Assembly (NCBI GenBank): GCA_921293015.1
Contig: OV121088.1
Coordinates: forward strand, 34,530,010 to 34,594,009
Source of the DNA: Phorcus lineatus
Taxonomy: Eukaryota > Mollusca > Gastropoda > Trochida > Trochidae
Reading direction: 5' to 3'
DNA: 64,000 nucleotides
Made by a program: the position numbers and the translations under genes. The stretch's first letter is position 1, and each line of letters begins with the position of its first letter. Shown piece by piece: positions 36,106-48,200 of this stretch. The notes under the pieces are model-generated. The model saw nothing but the letters and a program-made list of their open reading frames with translations, was not told the DNA's origin and did no database searches.

Positions 36106-39100
36106 ATTAAATACTTATTGTATAAGTTGTGTTAGTTATTTTCGATTTCCTGTGAATAATTCCAAACCTGTTTTGATGTTGTTATCATTTATTTGTACCC
36201 ACTGGTCCCTGTCGTTTCTAGCCTGTTCATGAAAACCTCCCAGGGCGTGTATGATTTCATGAAGTGCAGTTGTCTGAATAATAGAAGATTTATAACATAC
36301 AGTGCGATACCCGAAAACTGATTGGTATGTACTAAAAAATCAAGGGATCGTCACCACAATTTTTAATGCTTATCTAATTAACACCGTAAACCTAATATAT
36401 TTCATATATACCCGAGTTATCCTATTGTTAAAGCTAGAATGAACCAAAGGATCTCGCTCAAATATTCTTTTCTATAACAACATGTGTCCTTAATAAAATA
36501 AACAAGCAGACAGAGTCAGCTATATCCCCTGCCAAAGGGAAAGGGTAGTTAAGGATACTAGTTGTGGAATATTGAACAGTGATCATGTTGTTTTCCAACA
36601 AACAACCTTTAAGAAATCCTATGTTACGTTTCCATGGAAACGGGTAAAAATAAAAATGCAAATAAGTTGAAAACCCCAAAAGGCACATCTCCGCATGATG
36701 CCCGTTGCACATACCAAGTTTCGTCGAGATAGGTCTCACCGTTTTGGAGTTGTGCTCCGGAAACATTATCGGCACGGACGGACGAACGGACGGACGAACG
36801 GACGGACGGAGACCATTTCAATATCCCCCACCAACTACGTTGGGCGGGGGATAATAATAATAATAATGATATACATTTTAACGCCTGATATCCAGTGCGA
36901 GGCACTGCTCACTGGCGGTACATTATTACCCTGAAGGAATTGTACTACAGCAGCTACTTAGCGCTTCCGTACTTCCCTTATTCAGGTACCCATTTATACA
37001 GCTGGGTTGACTGAGTGCAATGTGGATGAAGTGCCTTGCCCAAGGACACAACGCGGTATGAGACCCAGGTCACAAATGTTTGGTGTCTCCACCGGGATTC
37101 GAACCCTGGTCGTCGGCGGCGATAGGCCAACATGCTAACCACTACACCACCGCGCTTATTGTGCGCTTGTTAAAAAATTTTGAAATGTAGTTTGTATATA
37201 TTATTTTGCCTCTATACTGAATCAAATGTCTGTCTGTCTGTCTGTCTGTCATATGTCCTTCTCTCTACTATTGTTTCTAATTAAACAGTGGGCGAGATTG
37301 ATACTTACAAACTGAGTGCATGGAGATATTTCTTGTGCCGGTTCTCTCTGGCCAATTGTAGCGTAACAACTGAAAATAAACTGAAAATTTATATTACAAG
37401 AATACATTTGTGTAAAGAGTATTTTCAGTTTATTATTTGGCGTGAAATCCCTAACTGTACCTTTGACGTGATTGTTCAATGATAAATTTCTCGGAAGTTT
37501 CTGCTTACGGCCAAGGGCTTTATAAAGTTACATTTAAAAAAGTCGTTAAGATGAAGTTTATCATGTGGCGTGACATCCCGCCTGCTAACTGTATATTTGA
37601 CGTGATTGTTCAATGATAAATTTATCGGAAGCTTCTGCTTACGGCCAAGGGCTTTATAAATTTACATTTTAAAAAGTCGTTATGATAAAGAAATTTAAAA
37701 TTATACATGCATTATCATATCTACATGTATATTCTCAATTTGTAACATTAAGTATCACTTGCTTTACAACCATGTCAGTGTCTACGTCACATATATTTTC
37801 AATAAAGAGGTTGTAAATCTATAAGAATTTGTATATTTTCGCCAATGAGGGTATATTTTCCCTCAAATAACGAATTTTGTAGCAAGGCTGTAAACCGTTG
37901 ATCGAGACCCGGCGAGAGTCTTGCCTCGCTGGGGAAGTTGACCCGGCGAGAGTCTTGCCTCGCTGGGGAAGTTGACCCGGCGAGAGTCTTGCCTCGCTGG
38001 GGAAGTTTGCCTGAGGAAGAATGGACACTACCGATTTTTTTAGAGTACTAACCCCTCCCCGTCGATAAAGCCGAGGTACTCGTTATGATCCACGGTATCT
38101 TCAGGCGATCCCTCCACGACGAAGCGAATGCAAGTGTACTGTTCAATTAGAGACATTGCCTCTCTCACAGTCGTCTCTTGTGATGAAGCTGAAATGTCCA
38201 TAATCTCATTAAAACCAAACTAAACTTTCGTACTTGTTGCGTTTCTGATAATCGTATTTCTACTTTGGGATCATGTCAAGCGTCAAAGAAAGTATAATAT
38301 GATCTTTTTAAACAAACAACATAAATATCTCAAACATACGAGTTTCAAAGTCCACTATTATATGCTTTCTCTCCAAACAGAGTCACGTAAATTCACGTAG
38401 AGGAAGTTATGAGTTTAGCTGATTAGGTGTTGATAAAATGCTTTAAACGATTAAACGGTCTGATTTACTGGTAAAGTAATCTCTGCGGAAATCATCCTAA
38501 TTTGCCATTCAACCAGTTTCTACGTTGTACAGATCACATAATGATAAACATCTAGAAGGTTTTACGTTTGAAACATTGGCAATAAGCAGATCTCCCCTGA
38601 TATACTCCAAGACTATGTTCTTTTATTCGTATAAATTTAATGAGAACACACGGGTAAACGTAAAGCCTCCTAGCATTTAAGCATCTATGTGAGGTTAGGT
38701 GATATGGGGTTTTACGCTTCCAAGAGAAAGCCCGCAACACCATTGTGGCTATGCATTTCGGTGAAACCTGCGAGCATCGGCTTGAACTAGCGAACCATGG
38801 GTGGTACAGCACTGAAATTCAGTGTAGCATTGCACCCAAACCTGACTGCGTGTAGAACAGTTCTCTACTGCAGACGAAGTTGCCGAGCCCCTGGCGGGAT
38901 TCGAACCACGGACCTCTTGATCCGAGGCCGAACGCGCTAACCACTACGCTATCCCGCCCCCAAGCATCAATATAATCACTACCTTGCATTATAGAAATGT
39001 ATAAATTCATCCCAAAAATGTTTTTGATTTTTTTCTATTTAATGTTGTTGACATAGCATAACTTCATAAGAATGGTTGTATATTTACATATATTGATAAA

Positions 39101-40700
39101 CTCGTAGGGTATAATTCCTCCGTCCCAAAGAAAAAAGGGATGTATTGCTCTCTTTCTTCTGTCGTCCTCGTGTCTCGTTCTGTTGGCTAGCAACTGAAAT
39201 TAATTGAATATAAGATTATGGGTTGAAGGATCCCTGGGTTTTGTTATAACTGATCCATTAACATAACCATGTTTTCATTACTTTGCTCCGTAACAATGTA
39301 CAATAATTATTCACTTAATTTAGTTAATTTCATTTCCGTGAATTGAGAAAGAAAAAGGCGTGATTATGAATTGGGCAATCGTTAAGTGTTTTCGAGTTGC
39401 TGGCGAAATGACATAAGAAAATTAATAGCAGTAGTGTAATTTAAAACTTCTCACTTTTTCCATGATCTCCCGTTGTTTTGCTGCGCCATCTCCATGGTAA
39501 TCCTCTTTCTACAAGAAAACAGTTCCAATGTATTTTTAAAAAGATTTTTCGCAAGGAATTGTGTGACACTAGTCCTTTAGTAACATTTTCCAAGGCTGTT
39601 TATGTTTCAAAGTTGGCAGTAAAACGTGAAGAGTTTAATTCCAGAAGAATAAAATAAATATAAAAACTTACCTCGTACTCCCCAGGATTGAGGACTCCAT
39701 GAACTAGATAGTTCGTCCGGTGAGCACGATGGAAACCGTACAGTTTACGCTTTGAAAAGAAAATAAATGCTAAAAGTGGTCAAAACTTAATTAGAAGCAT
39801 TTATAAAGAAATCGATTTCTCTTAGTTTTTAGGAGAAATTAAAATGAAATTGTGTAATTTTTTATAATATAGGAACAATATTTCGTTTATATATTAATTT
39901 TGAATGTTTTTTTGTGAATTTTATTTGCTTATTTACTAAGGCATAAAACAAGTTACCGTATTTGCTTTAAAAAAATCTCCGAAATTTTCGAAACAAACAA
40001 CTTTATTAGATATTGAATACATATATATACTTCAAGAGCGTTTTAAATTCATTTAAAAAAATTTTGAGTTTGTATTCACGTAAAGTCAGTTTCAAACAAA
40101 ACATTCAAACAAAAACAATGTACAAAAGCAACAGTTCTTGATGTCATCATTGGTTGCGTAATATGTTATGGAAATTCTACATTGTGTATTTCCCACAATC
40201 TTGTAGCAGGTCTGAAAAAACATGCTCACGTAACTAAAAAAGTTTTAAAAGTTTTTAAAGAAACTGCAAGCAGTAACAATGGAAACTGCACGTAAAATCC
40301 CTAAAAAGAAATATATCAGTTTTACACCAAAACATGTTTCGTTTGAACATATAGGATGCAATACAAATTATATAGTGTTTTGTGGATATTCGACAAAGTC
40401 AATTGAATAATACGAATAAGCAATAAACATCATGCAATGATGCGCCTAGATGCAGGATGAATATTATAACCTGAAGGAAGTTTGAAACAGAGTCAAGGAC
40501 AAGAACAATCCAGTATGGAATATATGTAAAGGTGATTTAATATGGACTTAAGATTCTATTAAAGAATTGCCAGTTTAAATACATTAGATGTTAGTTTATG
40601 AAAAATTACATACCAATTTCTTCAAAGACAGAAGTTCTTTTGCGCCAATGTTGAATACGATAAGTGCAAAAGCCACGGATAACTTCAACAGTAGATTCAT
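22652..40700 (-). CDS. Copy 2: same mosaic astacin gene, frameshifted in the sushi exon
   Basis: Exons in transcript order: 40614-40700, 39672-39749, 39455-39508, 39088-39193, 38053-38188, 37309-37369, 36168-36273, 35431-35522, 33303-33423, 32464-32589, 31603-31712, 30872-30993, 29800-29918, 29222-29354, 28769-28893, 27937-28044, 27354-27606, 26956-27071, 26301-26420, 25566-25712, 23942-24129, 23256-23451, 22652-22943. It is nearly identical to copy 1 in exons and introns, including the zinc motif and furin-type site. The sushi exon is 188 nt instead of 189, so the frame shifts and a TGA appears at 24011-24013. The predicted product keeps protease to second ShKT but loses half the sushi module and the whole C-terminal domain (roughly 185 residues). 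The transcript may be subject to nonsense-mediated decay because an intron follows the stop. The donor after the first ShKT exon is GTTAGT here rather than GTGAGT, which is still usable. It is either an early pseudogene, a truncated paralog or an assembly error. Confidence 0.82.
23942..24129 (-). pseudogene. Copy 2 sushi exon with 1-bp deletion
   Basis: Compared with copies 1 and 3, one T is missing after 24053 (five C then GG here, five C, T, GG in the others). The frame changes in the middle of the sushi module and meets TGA at 24011-24013. The exon boundaries themselves are intact. Confidence 0.85.
28117..28441 (-). mobile_element. SINE-like element, copy 2 intron 15
   Basis: The duplicate of 5576-5900. 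Confidence 0.65.
29982..30401. mobile_element. Second MITE family, copy 2 intron 12
   Basis: The duplicate of 7441-7860. Confidence 0.65.
31748..32191. mobile_element. TTAA-flanked MITE, copy 2 intron 10
   Basis: The duplicate of the element at 9209-9652, carried by the tandem duplication. Confidence 0.75.
32979..32999. repeat. Poly-G run expanded in copy 2
   Basis: About 20 G in copy 2 against about 10 at 10441-10450 in copy 1. This is likely slippage or sequencing noise. Confidence 0.6.
36851..37155 (-). mobile_element. SINE-like element, copy 2 intron 6
   Basis: The duplicate of 14287-14591. Confidence 0.7.
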
Positions 40701-42994
40701 GGTGCTAAAGACGAGGTTCGACACCTAAGCGATGCCTATTTAAGCTCTACTGATAATAACTATAAATAATGAAAATGTTTTACGGAAATAAGCCCTATAT
40801 TTAGTTAATGCCAACATTAAAGGGTTTTTCTATATCTATACACCGACGACTTAAACAAGAATAATAAGTACTGTTATAAATGGAAATAAGTTTTTCCGGA
40901 CACATAACGTACACAAAATTACAAATTTGGATTCGAAAGAGGTATTCTACGTCAAATGGAAGCCTTTGTCAAAAGTTGTTCATGCGTAAACGGTTTGGTA
41001 CGATCAACTGCCTGGTTCATTGCAATCTATTATTCCTTAATAACAATCCGAACACGCTTTCAATGGACATTGCTTTGATAACAGGATATCATTTCCGATG
41101 CGAATAATTTCTTAAACATGTTTCCTTTTTATATACATAAGTATATAATAATTATTCATTTCCTTACAATAATGTACTGTTTCTGCACGGAAGGAAATAA
41201 GTGAAGAGAAAATGAACAAATATTGTCTGATGTTTAACGTTATTTGTATCTATGCTGTTGTACAAAGAAAAATGTACGTGTTTGCGTCATGCGTCACATA
41301 CATTGTAGCAACCTTGAAATAAAGGCAATTAAAGTAACATAACGTGAACAGTGGCTTTATTTTTACTGAACAATTTAGCATAATTTGACATTTTTCAGGA
41401 AGGATACATATTAATGATGGCCATTGGCATATTTTGTCACATTTTACTCAAAAATAGTCCATGTTCCTTTGAAGTTCTTAGAATGTCAAACGTGTTTTAA
41501 ATTGTATCTTTTCTTAAAATACAAAAACGTTAATAACTTATAAATTACGAACCATGCCTTGAAATCAACGTTAATCAGAAGAAAAGAAGGTTAAAGGTAA
41601 TGAGATTGTGTACAGTATACCCTAGCAACACTTCAAATTTTCAAAGGTGACATAGTCATGCAATTTCTTTAAAAGTTTGCCTCATTAAGTTAATTTCCAA
41701 ATATTGAATGCTTCGTGTTTGCCCCCGAAGCATAACAATATAAAAGAATGTTTATCGTTCTACCAGACAATCACTTTAATCAACAACATCGACGATAAAT
41801 TTTCTCTAAAACGTAATTACATGTATTCCCGAAACCATAATACCTTGCGGTCTTTAAAATGGTGACCTTTAAACCAACCAAAATGACAGCTCAAATATAT
41901 AACACATTCATCCTAACACTTATATCATATCTACACCTTTCTTCTTTTTCTTCTAAAGACGAAATCAATACCAAATGCATAATTGAAGATTTTGCTTAAC
42001 AACTAGAGAAACATTGCTATTTCATCGATAAGTCAAAACGGCTGTTGCATACAGTTTGTTTTCCCGTTAATCTCTACATCCGGTGTTCGATGATATACAG
42101 GGAAATAGGTAATGACAATTACAGGACTTGTGGATTGACCATTTTTACGTGTGAATTAAGAATAGAAAATAGTCCTAGTCATGTCAGCAATTACGACAAA
42201 CAATTGAATATAATTTAATAAGTATTTTTATTTAACAAAGAATTTAAGGTTACAATGTTGACTAACACAAATAGGTAATAGACAATTACATGAGTAAAAA
42301 CCCTAGCTAAATGTATTCATCTTTCTCAGCACAGCAGTTGATGAGATGAGACATCAACCTCTAGATTAAATTCGGCTGGCAAAATGGTGTGCGAAAAGGT
42401 GGGATGGTCGCAAGTTCAAACGTAGAAACTAAGAATTAAGCCTAATTGTGTCTCCCTGAGCTAACCTATCTATAGTTAGCAACGATTCTAGAAACATAAA
42501 ACTTATTGCGACTTCTACAAGAATACTGTCTCAGATATTTAGGAAACTCACAGAAATCTCTCGAACAAGCTACGCTCTCATACATAATCAAAACACACGT
42601 GTGCGAACAACTGAACAGTGCAACGTTTAACAATGTTAAGTTACAAAATTGCAAAGAGTAAGTTTTATGAATTTCCACATTGATACGATAATAGCAACAA
42701 GGCAGTGAAGTTCAAATTGCCTCCCTTAACCTAGCTGCGTCTTTATCTCTAATATGTATGATTTTGAAATTATATTTTCTTGTTTTCGATGAAAATTTAG
42801 TTAGGGCCATATACATGTTAATAAGATAATTCTGCGTTCCATCTTCATGTATATTGTGTTTATGACCTATTTACCACTGCCAACCCATTTTTGCTTTTTT
42901 TCTGCTGTCAATAAGTTTCAAAATTTACATTTGAGTTATTGGCGCACACCGTTGACTAGTTTTCGATCACTGAAACCTATCTATTGTCGTTATA

Positions 42995-43450
42995 CTTAAA
43001 GAGCCACTCCGTGATTTAAATAACATATTATTTACCCTTGATACGAACCTAAATGTCATATGTGTTGATATAAATTTAAGACATCTTAACTTTTCATGTC
43101 CAAAAGACATGTATACGACAAATACTGGTTTTCCATTTATATCTAAAAACATCCTTATAAATGCACAGAGATGTAGATATCACGTCCAATATACATGGAT
43201 ACTAGTTATGTAAGCTAACAAACACTATCAACTCCTAACTACCCTCCTGGCTGTTTTAGATAAGTCTCCAAAATTACGTTTGATTATTTGACGCGCGCCA
43301 CTGTCCAGTTTTCGATCAAAATTGCGACGTTCTACATTCATATTGTCGCTGTTCAAAACAAATTTGCTTTAAAATGTTATTTTGGTAACATAAAATGACA
43401 CCATTGATTAAGCATATGTGACTTCAACAACTCACGGAGTGGCTCTTTAA
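42995..43450. mobile_element. TTAA-flanked MITE in second intergenic region
   Basis: The duplicate of 20429-20884. Confidence 0.75.
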
Positions 43451-44052
43451 CCGATAAGCGATAGGGTGCTTATTTTCATAAACCACTACTACTTCTCAAT
43501 AAAATAATACCATTCAGAACGTTTGACACATATGACCCCAACAAAATACACTGTGCCCCTTTCATCAATGTTTAACTTGTAAACAATCATATTTTCTAAA
43601 ACACCATGCACAATCCCAATTCTAATAAGCAGTTGTAGAGGAAAGACGTGTAGTCCTACAACTTGTATAGGAATTTATGACGGAGCTACCTCTGTTGGTA
43701 GAGAATGGTGTCTTATGTACAAGCAAATTTCATGCCTGACTTATTCAAGGGGGTCTCTGTACCATCATTATTCCACAGATGATTGGGTTGAGCAGTATCA
43801 ATAACGAGGCACAGAGTATGTTGTTATGCTCAAATATGTAAAAATTAATATATGATGTTATTTCATAGACAACTTTTGGTTGTTTCTGAAAGTTATCATC
43901 AGTTAACTTAGTGACAATAAAGTGAAAGGGTCCAGATTTATGATCGAAAACAAACAAACGATTGAACGAAAAGTAACTTAGTGGCATGTCTGTGGTCATG
44001 AAAACGTCTTGTAACTACTGGATGAAGCACCTCCTGGATTAAAGCCACAGAA

Positions 44053-44110
44053 TATGTCGTTAGGGTCAATTATGTCGTTAGGGTCAATTATGTCGTTAGG
44101 GTCAATTATG
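44053..44110. repeat. 18-bp tandem repeat, three units (two in copy 1)
   Basis: Unit ATGTCGTTAGGGTCAATT. The matching place at 21488-21527 has two units. Confidence 0.75.
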
Positions 44111-45194
44111 TCGAACTTTTAAAAATGGTGTTGTTATGTCGAGAACTACTGGTTGTTTCTGAAAATTACCATTTTAATGCTTATCAGTTCAGTATAATGA
44201 GAAAAATGCAGCTTTAAGTTGTGATTTGAGATCGAAAACCGGACAGTGACGCGCGTCAATGACTCAAACGTATTTTCGGAAACTTATATAAAGCAAACAC
44301 AACGACAAATATAGTATGGTAGCGTTAAGGATATCGCATAAGTAGTATGCTATCAAATTGTACTTAGTATCTTAACCTCGTAACATTTATATTGCCTTTT
44401 GTAGTAAATATTGAAAATAAGTAAATATCATAATTTTGGCATTTAAGTGATGAAAATGCAATTATTTCGACATGTCTTGAACTTTACGTAGGTCACATGG
44501 TATATTGGTAACGTACAAAGCGACATACAAAAGTTTGAAACAAAATCTGTAAGCGAGTGCATGTAAGTATCCTTTTATAGTGTCAACAAAACAAATCATA
44601 AAGAAAAATACCTCCACACTGAAGTTTATTCTCTACCATATGGTACAGCTGGCATGATGTTCCTAGGTGTGTAAAGCTTCTAGCCTGACTCGTTTAGGAT
44701 TTAATCGTCATTCGTCTGACCAGCGACAAAATTGTTTTCCCGCTGTTTCAGTCGGTTTATAAGTTGGATAAAACATGGCCCGTGGGCATTATTGAAAAGT
44801 ATGCCCTCCTCCCTCGGGCATACTGTTTAAAAGTGCCCGCGGATCATGTTTTATCCTACATTTCGTTACTGGAACTGATCAAACTTTTTTATCATCTGTC
44901 TAAATGTTGATCCATATTTATCGGGATTTGATCTTGCAGCGAATACCAACATTTTGTATCCATGGAGTAAAATTTGATTATGTTTGTAAAGTACAGGCCT
45001 TCATGAACTATTATTTCTGACTTAACCCCGATCTTGCCGGTGTTCAGAAAATGCTTTTGTGGTTAATTCAGTCTGAAGCGACTAACATGCATTATGATTG
45101 AAAAAAAGAGCGACAGGTTGATATACCTGTTCTTATATATTAACTACAAAAGTAACAAGAGAATAAAAAATAAAGAAAATGAATGCTAATTGAC

Positions 45195-45200
45195 TTTATT
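45195..45200 (-). promoter_or_regulatory. Copy 3 poly(A) signal AATAAA
   Basis: A canonical hexamer 36 nt past the stop codon (45236-45238). Confidence 0.55.
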
Positions 45201-45235
45201 GAGAGTCGAGCTCATCAAATGAATTACAGACATTT

Positions 45236-48200
45236 TCAATGTGGTACGATCACAGCATCAACGGACATGGTACGACACAGTTGATTGGTCATTGGGATTA
45301 TCTTCCCTTGTTCAAGGTCGATATCAGGAGAGGTAACTACCGACATTGAATTACCTGTATTTCCTTCCTCCTTGTCACAATCACCAAACTGGAGATGATC
45401 GCCTGTCGAATCCCAAGCTCCGAGGAAGTCCTCAGGTTGCACCGATATCTGGTCCGACTCGGCTATATCTACAACCAGCTTCCGGCTACTCAAGCACTCG
45501 ATGGTGTTGACGCCCACAACAACGGCACTATAATTAAAGTGGAAAACTGGACATATACCAAAGGTACATTTAATGATTATAGAATGGCTAGAAAGGATAT
45601 ATTTCAAAGGACAAATTCAAACATCCAAACAGTTTAAGCACTAAAAATACCGGTTAATCTTCCTGTATCTCCATTACTTGCATCTGTATATCAGCCTCGA
45701 TAAGTCATGAGCGTAATAAATGCAGAATTAAGCACAGCCAAATATTATTAACTTTCAGTTGATAAATTCAAGATGTTTTTTTAAGGATTGTTAATTATGA
45801 TCAAATCCTACGGAGGAGCATTAATAGAATTGTTGTTACCTCTGCTGGTTCTCTTCTCTGAAAACCATTAACTTGACCACGCCCCTTGTGGCACAGTAGA
45901 CGATCCACTGAGAGACACGCCCACTTCTTTTGATGATAGTTAACGGTGATTGGCCGAATATCAGGGTGTTAGGAGGGAAGCTGGTCAGCCGACCCGGGTT
46001 GAGCCCGTTAACTCTGGACACCGTGTTGGAAATGTCTGAAAGATAAATCATCATGCAGGATTCCAAATGCAATCTTCATTTTCATGTTTTGGCAGAATTT
46101 CTGTCATTTTTCAGGCCCATTTTACTCTTTCGAGATTCTAACTTTTACGGTTTAACAAATGACTGTCCAATATATTTTGAGTTAACATTGGTATAGTCAG
46201 CATTTTCGATGGTACAAATTGTCATATTCTTAAAAGATCCGGTTTTTGCAGGATTCGACAAACATTTCCGAGTCAGTGGTCTGCCAATGTACAACCAATG
46301 GTGGGAATTTGAAAAAATATTAATGATAACATTTTTAGGTGCTCGCTTAGACTTTCACAAGATTATATTGGGATTTGAATCTTTAAGTGAAACAAACCAA
46401 CACTTATAAATGATAAATTATATAAATAAAAATTCTAAAACTTATCACATATATTCATATAACAATGTTTTCGAGTACCTGTGCAAACTGGCATTTCTCC
46501 TGTTAGACTGCCATCTATTGCGCATGCTCGTGCAAGACTTCCGGATTTCAGAACGAGGCTTGGCTGACATTCGTATTCCAGAACTCCCCCTGGAGGCAAA
46601 GGCTCTGATGGACCGACGACTTGTGCATTGTTCTCCTCGGGTGGTTTCAAAGCATCACAGAATATGCCTGGTAGTTTAAGGCACAAAATATGATTTATCA
46701 GGTCACCTTATCATTGTATTATTACAAGATTTCAACTTATGTGACGTGAAGACGTCGTACTAGGTTATGCCTACTTATGAATAGGATCGACGTAGAAACA
46801 CAAGCTTTATGATATCTACTATCTATTGTAAATCTCCAAAGTCATGAAGACGTTGTAGCGGTAAAGAAGACACATCTTATGCATTAGATATATCTATTTC
46901 TTTATATATTTTGAGGCACTTTTGAGGCTGGTCAAACGAATGACGGTTATTCTTAAAACGGTTGAATGGCGAGTCAGGCTAGAAACTTTTTATATATTTT
47001 TTCTTGTTATATTCAACGACATTCTGATCAAGTCCTTTACCTAGTTAAGTAGAAAGTAGCTTAGAAACGTCATGAGACGAACAAATGGAGTTCTAATTCT
47101 TTAGATTTGTCAAATATTATTCCAGGTTAATTGAACAATGTTGAAGGATTAAGCTGTATCTCAGTAAGTTTCTCTACCGATTGGAACGAAATCTTTCTTT
47201 ATTTCTTCCACTTTTAAATGCCTTTCAAACATATCATTAGCTAAGATATATTCCAATTAGGTTGTATATAGTTGTACGATTCAATTTACATATCATTCAG
47301 GCACAGTTGGCTATACATGTATATATCAAAATTCATTTTCAACCAAACAAAGTGTAAACAAGAAATATACAATTTCAGTTCGCTTTTAATCGGAATTTTC
47401 ACAGCGAATACGTAAGTATCTTATTTCATACCTTCCGATATATATGTTCTTGGTACATCAATACTTTTAATAATCCATATATTTGGAAATATTGTTTTTA
47501 AATCTAAAGGTATTAATGCACACCAATATTTCGTTTAACAAGCAATGCACAGATGAGGCATATCTCTCGATATTACTAATGATCCGCACTCATGAAACCT
47601 ACCTCGTAAGTTGTTTAACAAATATGTACGCATTCAGCTTCTAAAGTTTATTGTAAACGATCAGAGTTATTCAATGCAACGTTGATATAAATCTTTATGA
47701 ACTGCGATATCGATAATATTCAAATTGTGCCTACAGGGAGAACAGCAAAAACGGCAGTCGCTTTCTTTATTCCAATAACAATGCTTATAATATTTTGCAA
47801 TCGGTTTGGTTACTAGATTGCTTTCATAAACAATATTTCATCCTTTATTTTCAGTTCATAAATAAGGTAAATTCAAAAGCTGTACACATTACTTGTTCAG
47901 TCGTTTTCAACTGTCCATATCCACCCCCCATTTCGTGCACAGCTGAATATAGATTTTTTTGTATATCTCTGAGCCGATTTCGGACGACTTAACTTTTTCA
48001 TTGTTGGTAACTGGTTAGTTGCAAAGAATAATGAATATTTCATTGCATCGATGGAAAGATAGATGAGTGCATATATCCTTATATGTCTTCAAATAGCCAA
48101 TTTGAAACGAAAAAGCGTGCTCTAATGGCTTTGAGATGTCGAAGTGATTTTTTCTTTCATTTGTATCAACATACCATTTTCTCCATTCTTTGGTGTTTAC

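Larger units (their letters stand above)
40701..45235. other. Intergenic region between copies 2 and 3
   Basis: Nearly identical to 18134-22651, with the MITE at 42995-43450, the 18-bp unit in three copies at about 44053-44110, and the hairpin at 44766-44856. No gene is seen. Confidence 0.7.
23581..46130. repeat. Tandem repeat unit 2
   Basis: Nearly identical to unit 1. Similarity with the following copy 3 stays very high up to about 46130 and then drops sharply, so this is the likely edge of the most recent duplication or of a conversion tract. Confidence 0.7.

Noticed and set aside
36001-36110. CRISPR-like or regular repeats
   Set aside because: These are plain TA/CA microsatellites in a eukaryotic intron.
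40880-41107. A 75-codon frame in the intergenic DNA of copy 2
   Set aside because: The matching sequence near 18300-18540 lacks the start by one substitution, and there is no protein-like pattern.
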